From Bacillota bacterium (GTDB taxonomy: Bacteria > Bacillota > Clostridia > Christensenellales > Aristaeellaceae), in the NCBI GenBank assembly GCA_023415145.1, contig JAEZLW010000143.1:1-33743 (forward strand): a stretch of DNA of 33,743 bases, written 5' to 3'. A program made the position numbers and the translations under genes. Below the pieces are notes generated by a model. That model made no database searches. It saw only the letters and a program-made list of their open reading frames with translations, and had not been told where the DNA came from. Each line of letters begins with the position of its first letter. Position 1 is the stretch's first letter. Below are positions 25,483 to 32,901 of the stretch, in pieces.

Positions 25483-25840
25483 TTATTCCACGCATTTCTT
25501 CAGGCCCACGGGGTATAAAACCTCACCTTTTTCGGTGTTAAAAGGGACATTAGGTACGCGTGGGTACATTGAGTCATGGTATGTGCATCTATATTGTGAA
25601 TCAAACATTCCATATTTGGAATTAGGCATAGCAAAGCATGACCATATGTGCCGACCCGCGCAGCAGGGGAATATAGTCAAGTGTAAGCGTTTGGGACGGG
25701 AGGTTACCAGCCAAAACTTTTCTCTGCAATTCTGTACCCTGACTTAGGATGCTTCTTATTTTATGCCCATTCATCATTAGTTTTGCTTCAGCTTTAGTCG
25801 AAATTCTTCTATCGACACTGATCTTGCAAATATCATGCAA
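25483..25840 (-). pseudogene. Unrecognised frameshifted protein remnant
   Basis: Two minus-strand frames join with a shift near 25640: the upstream piece includes ILSQGTELQRKVLAGNLPS and the downstream piece YGMFDSQYRCTYHDSMYPRVP. They look like consecutive parts of one decayed gene. No start or ribosome binding site; family not recognised. Confidence 0.25.
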
Positions 25841-25944
25841 TTCCGAAAGTAATTCAAAGGCAACAATATCTTAGCTACTTAGACCTAATTCCTTCCCAAA
25901 GCGTCTTGATAAAAACTTTTCGCAGTGCTCTTATGTCTCTATGC

Positions 25945-26047
25945 TCTTTTCCATCAGCGCTGCTTTTTATGTCCATAATTTTTCATACATATGTCCTTGG
26001 ACCAGCGCTATCAAAGATCCTTTTTTTTACATACTGCCCAAAAATGC
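25945..26047 (+). repeat. Dispersed repeat of about 95 bp, right copy
   Basis: Its core 25984-26016 matches 4729-4761 with one mismatch (CATACATATGTCC, then TGGACCAGCGCTATCAAAG), and similarity extends on both sides. Same orientation as the left copy, 21 kb away. It ends about 45 bp before the promoter of the second LacI-type gene. Confidence 0.6.
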
Positions 26048-26093
26048 GTGTAACACAGGCCTACACCCCACAAAAAAATACATTCGCCTAGTA

Positions 26094-26122
26094 TTGACAT
26101 GCTTATTAATTTATTATATACT
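26094..26122 (+). promoter_or_regulatory. Promoter of the second LacI-type regulator gene
   Basis: TTGACA (26094-26099), 17-bp A/T-rich spacer, TATACT (26117-26122). Start expected near 26129, 16 bp ahead of the operator. Confidence 0.8.
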
Positions 26123-26144
26123 AAATCTAATATTTTGTTACAAA

Positions 26145-26164
26145 AAATCGGAACGTTACGATTT
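26145..26164. promoter_or_regulatory. Operator of the second LacI-type regulator (autoregulatory site)
   Basis: AAATCGGAACGTTACGATTT, a 20-bp near-perfect palindrome centred on AACGTT, between the promoter and the ribosome binding site of the regulator gene. A second copy occurs at 27337-27356 before the TRAP genes. Confidence 0.75.
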
Positions 26165-26177
26165 AGGTGGGGTGCTT

Positions 26178-27215
26178 GTGTCTATCTCGATCAAAGATGT
26201 AGCACAGGAGTCGGGATTTTCCAAATCTACAGTATCGGCAGTTGTAAACAACCTTCCATGTGTAAAACCGGACACAAAGGAAAAAGTGCAGCAAGCTATT
26301 GATAAGCTCGGTTACAGGCCAAACATCGCCGCCAGAGAACTTATCACGCAGAGGAAGCACAACATAGGTATCGTGAATGTGGTGTATGACGTATCTCTGG
26401 AAAATTCCAAGAGTTATTTTGATACAACGAGCGAAACAACCTATTTTGACATTGCCACCGCGGTGATGTCGGATGTATCAAAAACACACTATGGGCTATT
26501 GATAGATCGGGTGGGGTTTTCGCAAAGCAGCATCACGCTTCCGAGCTTTGCCAAGACCGGTAATGTCATCGGCGCATTTTTGATTGGTACCATCTTTTCG
26601 GATGAATATGTGGAAAAATTTCTGAAGTACATCGATAATGTAGTGGTGATAGGAAACCGTTGCGACCTTGTGGATTCCGTTGGCAATGATTATACCCAAT
26701 CGGCTTATGCAGCCGTGGAGTATCTGACCAAACGAAACCACAAACGCATTGCTTTTGTCAACGGCGATCCGGAGAGTAAAGCCTCGCCCGACAAGCTATC
26801 GGGCTACAAAAAGGCGCTTCAAGATGCTGGAATCGCTTATGACGAGTCTCTGGTTGACGAATCCCGTTTCACAGGACGGGGAGGCTATGAGGCGTTTGCC
26901 CGCATATGGAACCGCAGCACCCTGAAACCGACAGCTGTTTTCTTTTCCAGCGATGAACTTGCTGTTGGCGCGGCACGGTTTATGTATGAACAAGGAATTC
27001 AAATTCCTCAAGATATTTCCGTGATGGGTTATGAGGATAGCGCATTGGCTGAATTTATGACGCCCGCCCTTACTACGGTTCACAGAAATAAACACCAGTT
27101 AGGTCATGAAGCATTTCGGCTGATGTTGAGCAGGATCGAAAAACCGGGTATACCGCCCAGGTTTTCCATTGTGCCTTTCTGCATAGCCGAAAGGCAAAGC
27201 ATTCGGACCTTGTGA
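26178..27215 (+). CDS. LacI-family transcriptional regulator (TRAP operon)
   Basis: 345 aa from GTG at 26178, served by AGGTGGGG five bases upstream; the open frame extends further upstream but lacks regulator sequence there and would cross the promoter. Helix-turn-helix: ISIKDVAQESGFSKSTVSAVVNN, with hinge YRPNIAARELIT. The effector domain is LacI/PurR-like (AFVNGDPESKASPDKLSGY, TAVFFSSDELAVGAARFMYEQG). The operator lies in its own leader and ahead of dctP, so it likely represses itself and the TRAP genes. Confidence 0.93.
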   Translation: MSISIKDVAQESGFSKSTVSAVVNNLPCVKPDTKEKVQQAIDKLGYRPNIAARELITQRKHNIGIVNVVYDVSLENSKSYFDTTSETTYFDIATAVMSDVSKTHYGLLIDRVGFSQSSITLPSFAKTGNVIGAFLIGTIFSDEYVEKFLKYIDNVVVIGNRCDLVDSVGNDYTQSAYAAVEYLTKRNHKRIAFVNGDPESKASPDKLSGYKKALQDAGIAYDESLVDESRFTGRGGYEAFARIWNRSTLKPTAVFFSSDELAVGAARFMYEQGIQIPQDISVMGYEDSALAEFMTPALTTVHRNKHQLGHEAFRLMLSRIEKPGIPPRFSIVPFCIAERQSIRTL

Positions 27216-27336
27216 TTAGGGATGATGCCGCGAAATCCGCTTGAACAATGCCAGAAAGGAGGATAGAAGCAATCATTCACCAGGCGGATACAGTGGTTCA
27301 TAATACGTGATCATGGAAGTAGATGTTTGTTCGGAA

Positions 27337-27356
27337 AAATCGGAACGTTCTGATTC
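27337..27356. promoter_or_regulatory. Second operator copy, upstream of the TRAP operon
   Basis: AAATCGGAACGTTCTGATTC matches the site at 26145-26164 in 17 of 20 positions, including the first 13. It lies 128 bp before the dctP start. A weak promoter-like TTCACC/CATAAT with 17-bp spacing lies just upstream (about 27275-27305). Confidence 0.7.
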
Positions 27357-27483
27357 TATCAGGCAGTATCTTAGCTCAGATGATGATGCCCAGCGGGGCA
27401 ACACTCATTACTGCAACTTACACAGAACAGCAGCCGCGCTAAGGCGGTGCATCCTGGTAAACAAAATTGAGGAGGGTTCATCT

Positions 27484-28464
27484 ATGAAAAAGTTTTTGGC
27501 CATCTGTCTGCTAGTGATCCTGATGATTCCAGCGCTGGCTTCCGCTGAAACAACGTATACCTTTTCCATTGCAAGCCTGGAGCCGGTCGGCGCTCCGACC
27601 ACCGTCAGCGTGGAATACATGTGCCAGCTTGTGAAAGAGAGAAGCAATGGTCGCCTTGTCATCAATCCGAATCCCGGCGGTGTTTTAGGCGCGGGACTTC
27701 AAATTATGGAAGGCGTCAGCATCGGTACGATTGATATGGTTTCCATGGTTTTGGAGTGGTACGCCCCGTTTGTAAAGGATATTAACGTGTATGTTATGGG
27801 CTTTACGTTCAGGGATGGAGACCATTTTCAGAAGTTCCTTGATTCCGATATATTTGCCGGTATGAAGGAGCAAATACTTGAAAACATGAATGTCCGCGTA
27901 TTAGCCAATAACTGGGTTGGGCTGCCCCGTGTTCTCGTATCCAAGAAGCCTGTTACGACCCCGGAAGATATTGCCAATATCAAAATGCGCGTGCCTGAAA
28001 TAGAAACTTATATTAAGGTGTGGCAAGGCTTGAAGACAGTTCCAACTCGCGTCGCCTGGGCTGAAACATACCTTGCCTTGAAGACCGGCACCGTTGATGC
28101 TGCCGAGGGCCCCTTGGATCAGATGTATGCCACGAAATTCTATGAGGCGGCCCCCCATATCACGCTGACCAACCATCTTCAGCAGGCTTTTACCATCGGC
28201 ATCAATGAGGATGTGTGGAACAGCATACCCAGCGATTTACAAACGATACTGGCCGAATCCGCTGTGGAGGCAGGCGAATACTTCAAACAGCTTATCAACG
28301 ATCAGTTTGCCATCAACCGCCAAAAAATGCTGGATGAAGGGGCTGTCATCAGCGAGGTGGACACAGTGCCATTCCAGAAGCTTCTGGAAGGCGTGATTGC
28401 TGAATCAGAAGCAACGGGCTTTTGGACTCCCGGTCTATATCAAAGGGTACAGGACATCAAATAA
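27484..28464 (+). CDS. TRAP transporter solute-binding protein (DctP family)
   Basis: 326 aa. ATG at 27484 with GAGGAGGG upstream; the longer frame from 27307 crosses the operator. Signal peptide residues 1-21 (cleavage ALASAE), no lipobox Cys, so a secreted soluble protein. Family features: NPGGVLGAGLQIMEGVSIGTIDM, the Arg of IKMRVPE that binds the ligand carboxylate, and GTVDAAEGPLDQMYATKFYEAAPHI. TRAP binding proteins mostly capture organic or sugar acids. First of four genes with dctQ, an FAD oxidoreductase and dctM. The ligand is probably an acid; not determinable from sequence. Confidence 0.94.
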   Translation: MKKFLAICLLVILMIPALASAETTYTFSIASLEPVGAPTTVSVEYMCQLVKERSNGRLVINPNPGGVLGAGLQIMEGVSIGTIDMVSMVLEWYAPFVKDINVYVMGFTFRDGDHFQKFLDSDIFAGMKEQILENMNVRVLANNWVGLPRVLVSKKPVTTPEDIANIKMRVPEIETYIKVWQGLKTVPTRVAWAETYLALKTGTVDAAEGPLDQMYATKFYEAAPHITLTNHLQQAFTIGINEDVWNSIPSDLQTILAESAVEAGEYFKQLINDQFAINRQKMLDEGAVISEVDTVPFQKLLEGVIAESEATGFWTPGLYQRVQDIK

Positions 28465-28472
28465 GCAAGTCT

Positions 28473-28523
28473 CCGGATGTGGGAAGGCGATAGCAGTCCG
28501 CTTCCCCACATCCGGAAACCCTT
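28473..28523 (+). terminator. Intra-operon hairpin with T-run (attenuator) between dctP and dctQ
   Basis: CCGGATGTGGGAAG (28473-28486) pairs with CTTCCCCACATCCGG (28501-28515), followed closely by CCCTTTT. It probably terminates part of transcription, so the binding protein exceeds the membrane subunits, as usual in transport operons. Confidence 0.75.
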
Positions 28524-28568
28524 TTGACTCGGGGAGAGCACCTTATTCTGGGATGTGAGGTTGATGGT

Positions 28569-29105
28569 ATGCGCATTCGAGTAGCTTTGGACAATATATG
28601 TCAAATCATAGCCAAGATTACATCATGGATCACTACAGCCTGCCTGACCGGATCAATTCTCGTTATGCTGATGCAGGTCGTTTTGCGCAGAGCGTTCAAT
28701 CGCCCCATCATCTGGGCGGAGGATTTGACGGTCTTCATATTCGTATGGATCACCTTTCTTGGCGCTGCCGTGTTGTACCAGCGCAAAGCAATGACTAGTG
28801 TAGATAGCCTAATCGTATGTCTTCCGAAAAAAATCAGACGGATAGCATGCGTATTTGTGGACGTTGTCGTTGTCGCTACTTCCGCTTATCTGATCAAGAT
28901 CACGCTCGACTATATGCAAAACCAGATGAGGCTTGGGCATAAGCTGGGTGGTGCTTTAGGCATCCCCATCTGGGTCGTTCTCCTATGCATCATCATATCG
29001 ATGCTCATGATCGTCTTGTTTGGATTTACATCTATTATTAAAACAATCTTGGAAAAAAATATAGAGGAGCTCCCTGCAGCAGAGCAAAAGGAGAATGATG
29101 CCTGA
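28569..29105 (+). CDS. TRAP transporter small permease (DctQ family)
   Basis: 178 aa with four predicted membrane segments. ATG at 28569 with GAGGTTG upstream. Family features: RRAFNRPIIWAEDLTVFIFVWITFLGAAVLYQRKAM. Stop TGA shares one base with the ATG of the FAD oxidoreductase (TGATG), so translation is coupled. Works with DctM and DctP in Na+-driven uptake. Confidence 0.92.
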   Translation: MRIRVALDNICQIIAKITSWITTACLTGSILVMLMQVVLRRAFNRPIIWAEDLTVFIFVWITFLGAAVLYQRKAMTSVDSLIVCLPKKIRRIACVFVDVVVVATSAYLIKITLDYMQNQMRLGHKLGGALGIPIWVVLLCIIISMLMIVLFGFTSIIKTILEKNIEELPAAEQKENDA

Positions 29106-30469
29106 TGGACTACATTAATGAAGCCAATATCAATACACCAATCATGGGAAAATATGATGTTATCGTGGCTGGCGGGGGCCCAGCTGGGTTGGCAGCAGCC
29201 ATTTCCAGCGCCAGACTAGGTGCAAAGACACTGATGATTGAAAAAAACGGATGGGTTGGCGGAATGGCAACATCCGGCCTTGTACATCCCTTTATGCCCT
29301 CCTATGCAGGCGACAAGCCCATCAACCGCGGCATCTTCAGGGAGATACTTGATCGGCTTTCAGGGATGAATGCATTGGTGCATCCAGATACCACAAAGAT
29401 GGGAACGGGATATACAGGCTTTGTGGTATGGCCACACGCGCATGTAGCGCCGTTTGACGTCGAGGCTATCAAGTGGGTGATGCAGGATTTGATGGAAGAG
29501 TCAGGTGTTGAAGTGCTGCTCCATGCCCAGGTTGTTAAAGCCTATGAATACGAAAAGGAAACATGTGTCATTACCGAATCAAAGTCAGGGCGTATGGCCT
29601 TTGCAGGGAAAGTACTTGTTGATTGTACGGGAGACGGAGACTTGGCCGACTACTTGAACATTCCCTACGAAAAGGGCAGCGCTGCGGATGGATCCATGCA
29701 GCCTGCGACAATCTTCTTCAGGCTGGCGGGTGTAGACAGAAAAAAGGTCGACAAATATATACATGAGCATCCGGAAGAGCGCCACTTCAAAAGCTTTGCC
29801 CAAAAGGCTGCCAAGGAAGGCAAGTTTATATCCACAAAGCACGATGTGCTATACTTTTACACCCCCAGGGAGGGGGAAGTAGCCGTCAACACAACACGAT
29901 CTCACGGAATTGATGGTACCAACGTGTTTGACTTGACAAAGGCAGAGTTCGAATGCCGCAGGCAAGTCCAGGTCCTGTGTGAGTTTTTCAAGCAGTACTG
30001 CCCCGGCTTTGAAAACGCCTATATCACCACTACCGCTCAGCAGGTTGGTATCCGAGAAACAAGGCGGATTGTGGGCGAGTACTGTCTAAACAAGGATGAT
30101 GTACTGCATGTGCATCAATTTGACGATAACATCGCCCAGTGTGCGTATATGATTGATATTCACGACCATACCAGCACAGAGCTATTCTACACTCCGGTTC
30201 CCGACGGACGCTCCTATGGCATCCCATACCGCTGCCTGATACCCAGAGAAAAAGAGAACATTCTCTTTGCAGGACGATGCATTTCCGCCACACAAGAAGC
30301 ACAGGGCTCATGTCGCGTAATGCCGCCCTCCTTCTCGCTGGGGCAAGCTGCAGGTACAGCGGCTGCCCTTGCTGTCCAAACAGGTGTGACTCCAAGAAAT
30401 CTTGATGTGCAGCTGCTCCGGAAGAAGCTGATAGAAAACGGTCAGGTCGTTGATGAATTGAGAGAGTGA
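29105..30469 (+). CDS. FAD-dependent oxidoreductase (FAD_oxidored type) inside a TRAP operon
   Basis: 454 aa. ATG overlaps the dctQ stop by one base. Dinucleotide-binding loop VAGGGPAGLAAA at 21-32, then EKNGWVGGMATSG (46-58), the usual signature of the flavin family that also contains tRNA-modifying GidA-like and xanthan-lyase-associated proteins. The C-terminal FAD motif is LFAGRCISATQEAQGSCRV. Middle domain: DCTGDGDLADY. No signal peptide: cytoplasmic. Its place between the DctQ and DctM genes means it is made with the transporter, so it probably oxidises or dehydrogenates the imported acid as the first catabolic step. Substrate unknown. Confidence 0.9.
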   Translation: MDYINEANINTPIMGKYDVIVAGGGPAGLAAAISSARLGAKTLMIEKNGWVGGMATSGLVHPFMPSYAGDKPINRGIFREILDRLSGMNALVHPDTTKMGTGYTGFVVWPHAHVAPFDVEAIKWVMQDLMEESGVEVLLHAQVVKAYEYEKETCVITESKSGRMAFAGKVLVDCTGDGDLADYLNIPYEKGSAADGSMQPATIFFRLAGVDRKKVDKYIHEHPEERHFKSFAQKAAKEGKFISTKHDVLYFYTPREGEVAVNTTRSHGIDGTNVFDLTKAEFECRRQVQVLCEFFKQYCPGFENAYITTTAQQVGIRETRRIVGEYCLNKDDVLHVHQFDDNIAQCAYMIDIHDHTSTELFYTPVPDGRSYGIPYRCLIPREKENILFAGRCISATQEAQGSCRVMPPSFSLGQAAGTAAALAVQTGVTPRNLDVQLLRKKLIENGQVVDELRE

Positions 30470-30480
30470 AGTGATCAGAG

Positions 30481-31761
30481 ATGATAGTATATTGGGTAAT
30501 CGGGATTGGGCTGATCGTGCTTCTAGCCCTTAACGTACCTGTGGCTTACGCAATGATTGGATCATCGCTGTTAGCGCTTCTTGCCGTAGGCAATATCCCC
30601 ATGATTGTCGTTGCGCAGCGGCTTTGGAGCGGGCTGGAAAGCTTTCCTCTTCTGGCAATTCCATTCTTCATTCTGGCTGGAAATCTGCTAAATGTGGGCG
30701 GAGGCGCGAATGCAATTTTCAGCTTCTGCATGACAGTGTTGGGCCATATAAAGGGCGGTTTGGCGTATGTGAATGTGGTGGCCAGTGTCATTTTTGCCGG
30801 AATGACCGGCGCTGCGACCGCGGATGCCGCAGGCCTTGGTGCCATTGAAATCGAAGCTATGAAGAAGAATGGCTATAGCGGCGAGTTTTCTGCTGCGGTT
30901 ACGGCTGCATCATCAATCATAGGACCAATCATACCCCCAAGCATACCGTTTGTCGTGTATGCTGTCATGGCGCAGGTATCCACCGGCAAAATCTTCATCA
31001 GTGGCATTTTGCCAGGCCTTATAATGGCCATGACAATGATGGTTGTTATCCATGTAGTTTTGAAGAAGACGAAGATGACGGTCAGCAAAAAGTCAACCTT
31101 CAAGGAGATACTTATCTCCTTTCGCAAATCATTTTTAGCGCTTCTCTGCCCCGTGATCATACTGGGTGGTATCTTCTCCGGTGTTTTTACACCTACGGAG
31201 GCCGGTGCTGTGGCGGCTGTCTATGCGCTCTTTTTGGGCTTTGTGTATAAAGGCCTTACGTGGAAGAGCATTCCAAAAATCTTGATTGATACAATGCTCG
31301 CAACAGCCCAGATAACCTTCATTGTTGCTGCAGCTGGTGTATTCGGATGGATATTAACCAGGTTTCAGCTTCCCGCAGCCATCACAAGCGCTTTGCTGTC
31401 TCTGACAAGCAGCAAGATCGTTGCGTTGCTTCTTGTTTCAGCGGTTCTGCTGATCATGGGCTGTTTCATCGATGCGCTTTCTCTGGTCATCATGATGACA
31501 CCTGTCATTATCCCAATAGCAAACGCATTTGGCATTGATCTATTGCAGATGGGCGTTATATTGGTGGTAACGTGCATGACAGGACTGAATACACCTCCGG
31601 TTGGGATATGTTTGTATATTGTGAGTGATCTTGCAAAGGTACCCGTTCTACGGGTTACAAAATCACTAATACCTTTCTATATCGCTACCGTAGTTTCTTT
31701 GCTGCTACTGATTCTGCTTCCTGAGCTTTCCACATACCTTCCCCAAATAATATCGTTCTAA
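30481..31761 (+). CDS. TRAP transporter large permease (DctM family)
   Basis: 426 aa, about 12 membrane segments. ATG at 30481, 11 bp after the oxidoreductase stop codon. Family features: FFILAGNLLNVGG, AGMTGAATADAAGLGAIEI, IIGPIIPPSIPFVVYAV and the C-terminal TGLNTPPVGICLY. It is the channel subunit. Followed by a strong terminator at 31809. Confidence 0.94.
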   Translation: MIVYWVIGIGLIVLLALNVPVAYAMIGSSLLALLAVGNIPMIVVAQRLWSGLESFPLLAIPFFILAGNLLNVGGGANAIFSFCMTVLGHIKGGLAYVNVVASVIFAGMTGAATADAAGLGAIEIEAMKKNGYSGEFSAAVTAASSIIGPIIPPSIPFVVYAVMAQVSTGKIFISGILPGLIMAMTMMVVIHVVLKKTKMTVSKKSTFKEILISFRKSFLALLCPVIILGGIFSGVFTPTEAGAVAAVYALFLGFVYKGLTWKSIPKILIDTMLATAQITFIVAAAGVFGWILTRFQLPAAITSALLSLTSSKIVALLLVSAVLLIMGCFIDALSLVIMMTPVIIPIANAFGIDLLQMGVILVVTCMTGLNTPPVGICLYIVSDLAKVPVLRVTKSLIPFYIATVVSLLLLILLPELSTYLPQIISF

Positions 31762-31808
31762 ACTTTCGAGAACAGATCTTTGCATTAATCGTAAGTTTGC
31801 CAGAATCT

Positions 31809-31841
31809 GACCATCAACAAATGTTGTTGATGGTCATTTTT
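31809..31841 (+). terminator. Rho-independent terminator of the TRAP operon
   Basis: GACCATCAACA (31809-31819), 5-nt loop, TGTTGATGGTC (31825-31835), then ATTTTT. Perfect 11-bp stem 48 bp after the dctM stop codon. Confidence 0.9.
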
Positions 31842-32069
31842 CAATACCATTTGCACTATCTCAAGAAAAGCGGAAGCAAGATTTACAGCTTCCTTGCACA
31901 TGGACTGGCTACACTAAACTGTACAGAAAAGATGAGGTCATGGTGACCTGCCTCCAAAAACCGTCCACTGCGAATGTGAGCCAATCCAACAGGACTGACT
32001 TACTTCTGACGCTGCCGAATAAAGCAACAGACGCGAGAGACTAATGAATAACAGACGTAATCTGCCTTT
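31842..32069. other. Non-coding stretch with a small inverted repeat
   Basis: No convincing gene. It contains AGGTCATGGTGACCT (31935-31949), a 6-bp inverted repeat with a 3-bp spacer, and CTAAACTGTACAGAAAA, which reminds me of insertion-sequence ends, though no transposase is found. I would call it intergenic. Confidence 0.4.
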
Positions 32070-32105
32070 GGGATTGCCGCTCATGTATGGTGGCAATCCC
32101 TTTTC
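32070..32105 (+). terminator. Terminator-like hairpin in the converging gap
   Basis: GGGATTGCC (32070-32078) and GGCAATCCC (32092-32100) followed by TTTTC on the plus strand. On the minus strand no T-run follows, so it does not clearly serve the genes at 32171-33743, which end 65 bp away. It may stop residual transcription from the left. Confidence 0.6.
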
Positions 32106-32170
32106 ATTCTATCGCTGTTCTTATGATATGCACGCGAAGGAATCCATTGTTACCCGATGCGCAAGTTAAG

Positions 32171-32437
32171 CTAACTGTAATGCCGTTCTATACCTTCCAC
32201 AAACCATTTTCCTTCCGACAAAAATACATATCGTTCTTTTCCAAGTATAAAGCAGGTGTATCGCATGCCGGCGGCGCCAACTTTGAGGCTGACACCGGGG
32301 CGGACATCTGTGACTTTGTCTATTTCAAAGGATTTGCCATCATCCCAATACAGGCGTGTTGGGGTGATTTTTCCATCTTCGTTGTAGTGGACATCCATGG
32401 ACACATAGCGCCTTCTGTCGGAAGAATTGGCTGGCAT
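32171..32437 (-). CDS. Small conserved hypothetical protein downstream of a Y-family polymerase
   Basis: 88 aa. ATG at 32435-32437 with AGGGAG upstream. Beta-rich: MDVHYNEDGKITPTRLYWDDGKSF, then a compact domain ending in KWFVEGIERHYS. Small proteins with the same outline are commonly encoded after UV-damage-type polymerase genes in Clostridia, as I recall. No known function. Eighteen bp after the neighbouring small gene; part of the same operon. Confidence 0.65.
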   Translation of the reverse strand: MPANSSDRRRYVSMDVHYNEDGKITPTRLYWDDGKSFEIDKVTDVRPGVSLKVGAAGMRYTCFILGKERYVFLSEGKWFVEGIERHYS

Positions 32438-32455
32438 ACAAACATCTCCCTGTCA

Positions 32456-32704
32456 TCAAGATAAAAGCGGTTTTGCCCATTTGGGAACGTATTCTGATTC
32501 TGCGTCTTCCAGAGAAACTAGGATATCGTGGATGATTTCGTATACTGTATCGCTATTGGCATTTGCCGGCAGGGCAAGCTTGGGACACGCGGAAATGGCT
32601 TCATATAGTTCGTGAGCTTTTTTCTCATTCCAGCCGGGGGAAGGGGGGATCAGGCCTTTTTCCAGTGCCTGGACGCATTTGAGCATAAGGGTATCGGGTT
32701 TCAT
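32456..32704 (-). CDS. Small hypothetical protein
   Basis: 82 aa from ATG at 32702-32704, with GGAGG eight bases upstream; the in-frame extension to 32905 would translate the hairpin repeats and is rejected. Helical: KCVQALEKGLIPP, KKAHELYEAISACPKLALPA, DTVYEIIHDILVSLEDAESEYV. No recognised domain. Located between the polymerase and the 88-aa gene, hence probably co-transcribed. Confidence 0.65.
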   Translation of the reverse strand: MKPDTLMLKCVQALEKGLIPPSPGWNEKKAHELYEAISACPKLALPANANSDTVYEIIHDILVSLEDAESEYVPKWAKPLLS

Positions 32705-32749
32705 AAGATGGGCCTCCTTTATTAAATATGAGATCATGCCTGAGGGCAT

Positions 32750-32880
32750 GACCAAAGGGCTTTCCGGTCGCCCTTTGGAAACCTTCGGTGAGGATGCGAC
32801 CAGGGCTTTCCGGTCGCCCTGGACCTTCGGGAGGTATGACCAAAGAGATTCCGGTCGCCCTGGACCTTCGGAAGACTTTC
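32750..32880. repeat. Three tandem repeats of 40-48 bp forming hairpins
   Basis: Units begin at 32750, 32798 and 32838, each GACCA, then TTCCGGTCGCCCT, then ACCTTCGG. Units 1 and 2 form perfect stems with the same loop (CCAAAGGG/CCCTTTGG at 32752-32778; CCAGGG/CCCTGG at 32800-32822); unit 3 has lost one arm. A 7-bp hairpin (TCATGCC/GGCATGA) precedes them. They lie between the polymerase stop codon and the 82-aa gene. Confidence 0.75.
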
Positions 32881-32901
32881 TGGGGAACAGGAAATCTTCG
32901 G

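Noticed and set aside
31842..32069. Insertion-sequence remnant
   Set aside because: Only a vague resemblance to an insertion-sequence end is seen; no transposase fragment or paired terminal repeats.
32750..32880. CRISPR array
   Set aside because: The units are adjacent with no unique spacers of constant length, and no cas genes are present.
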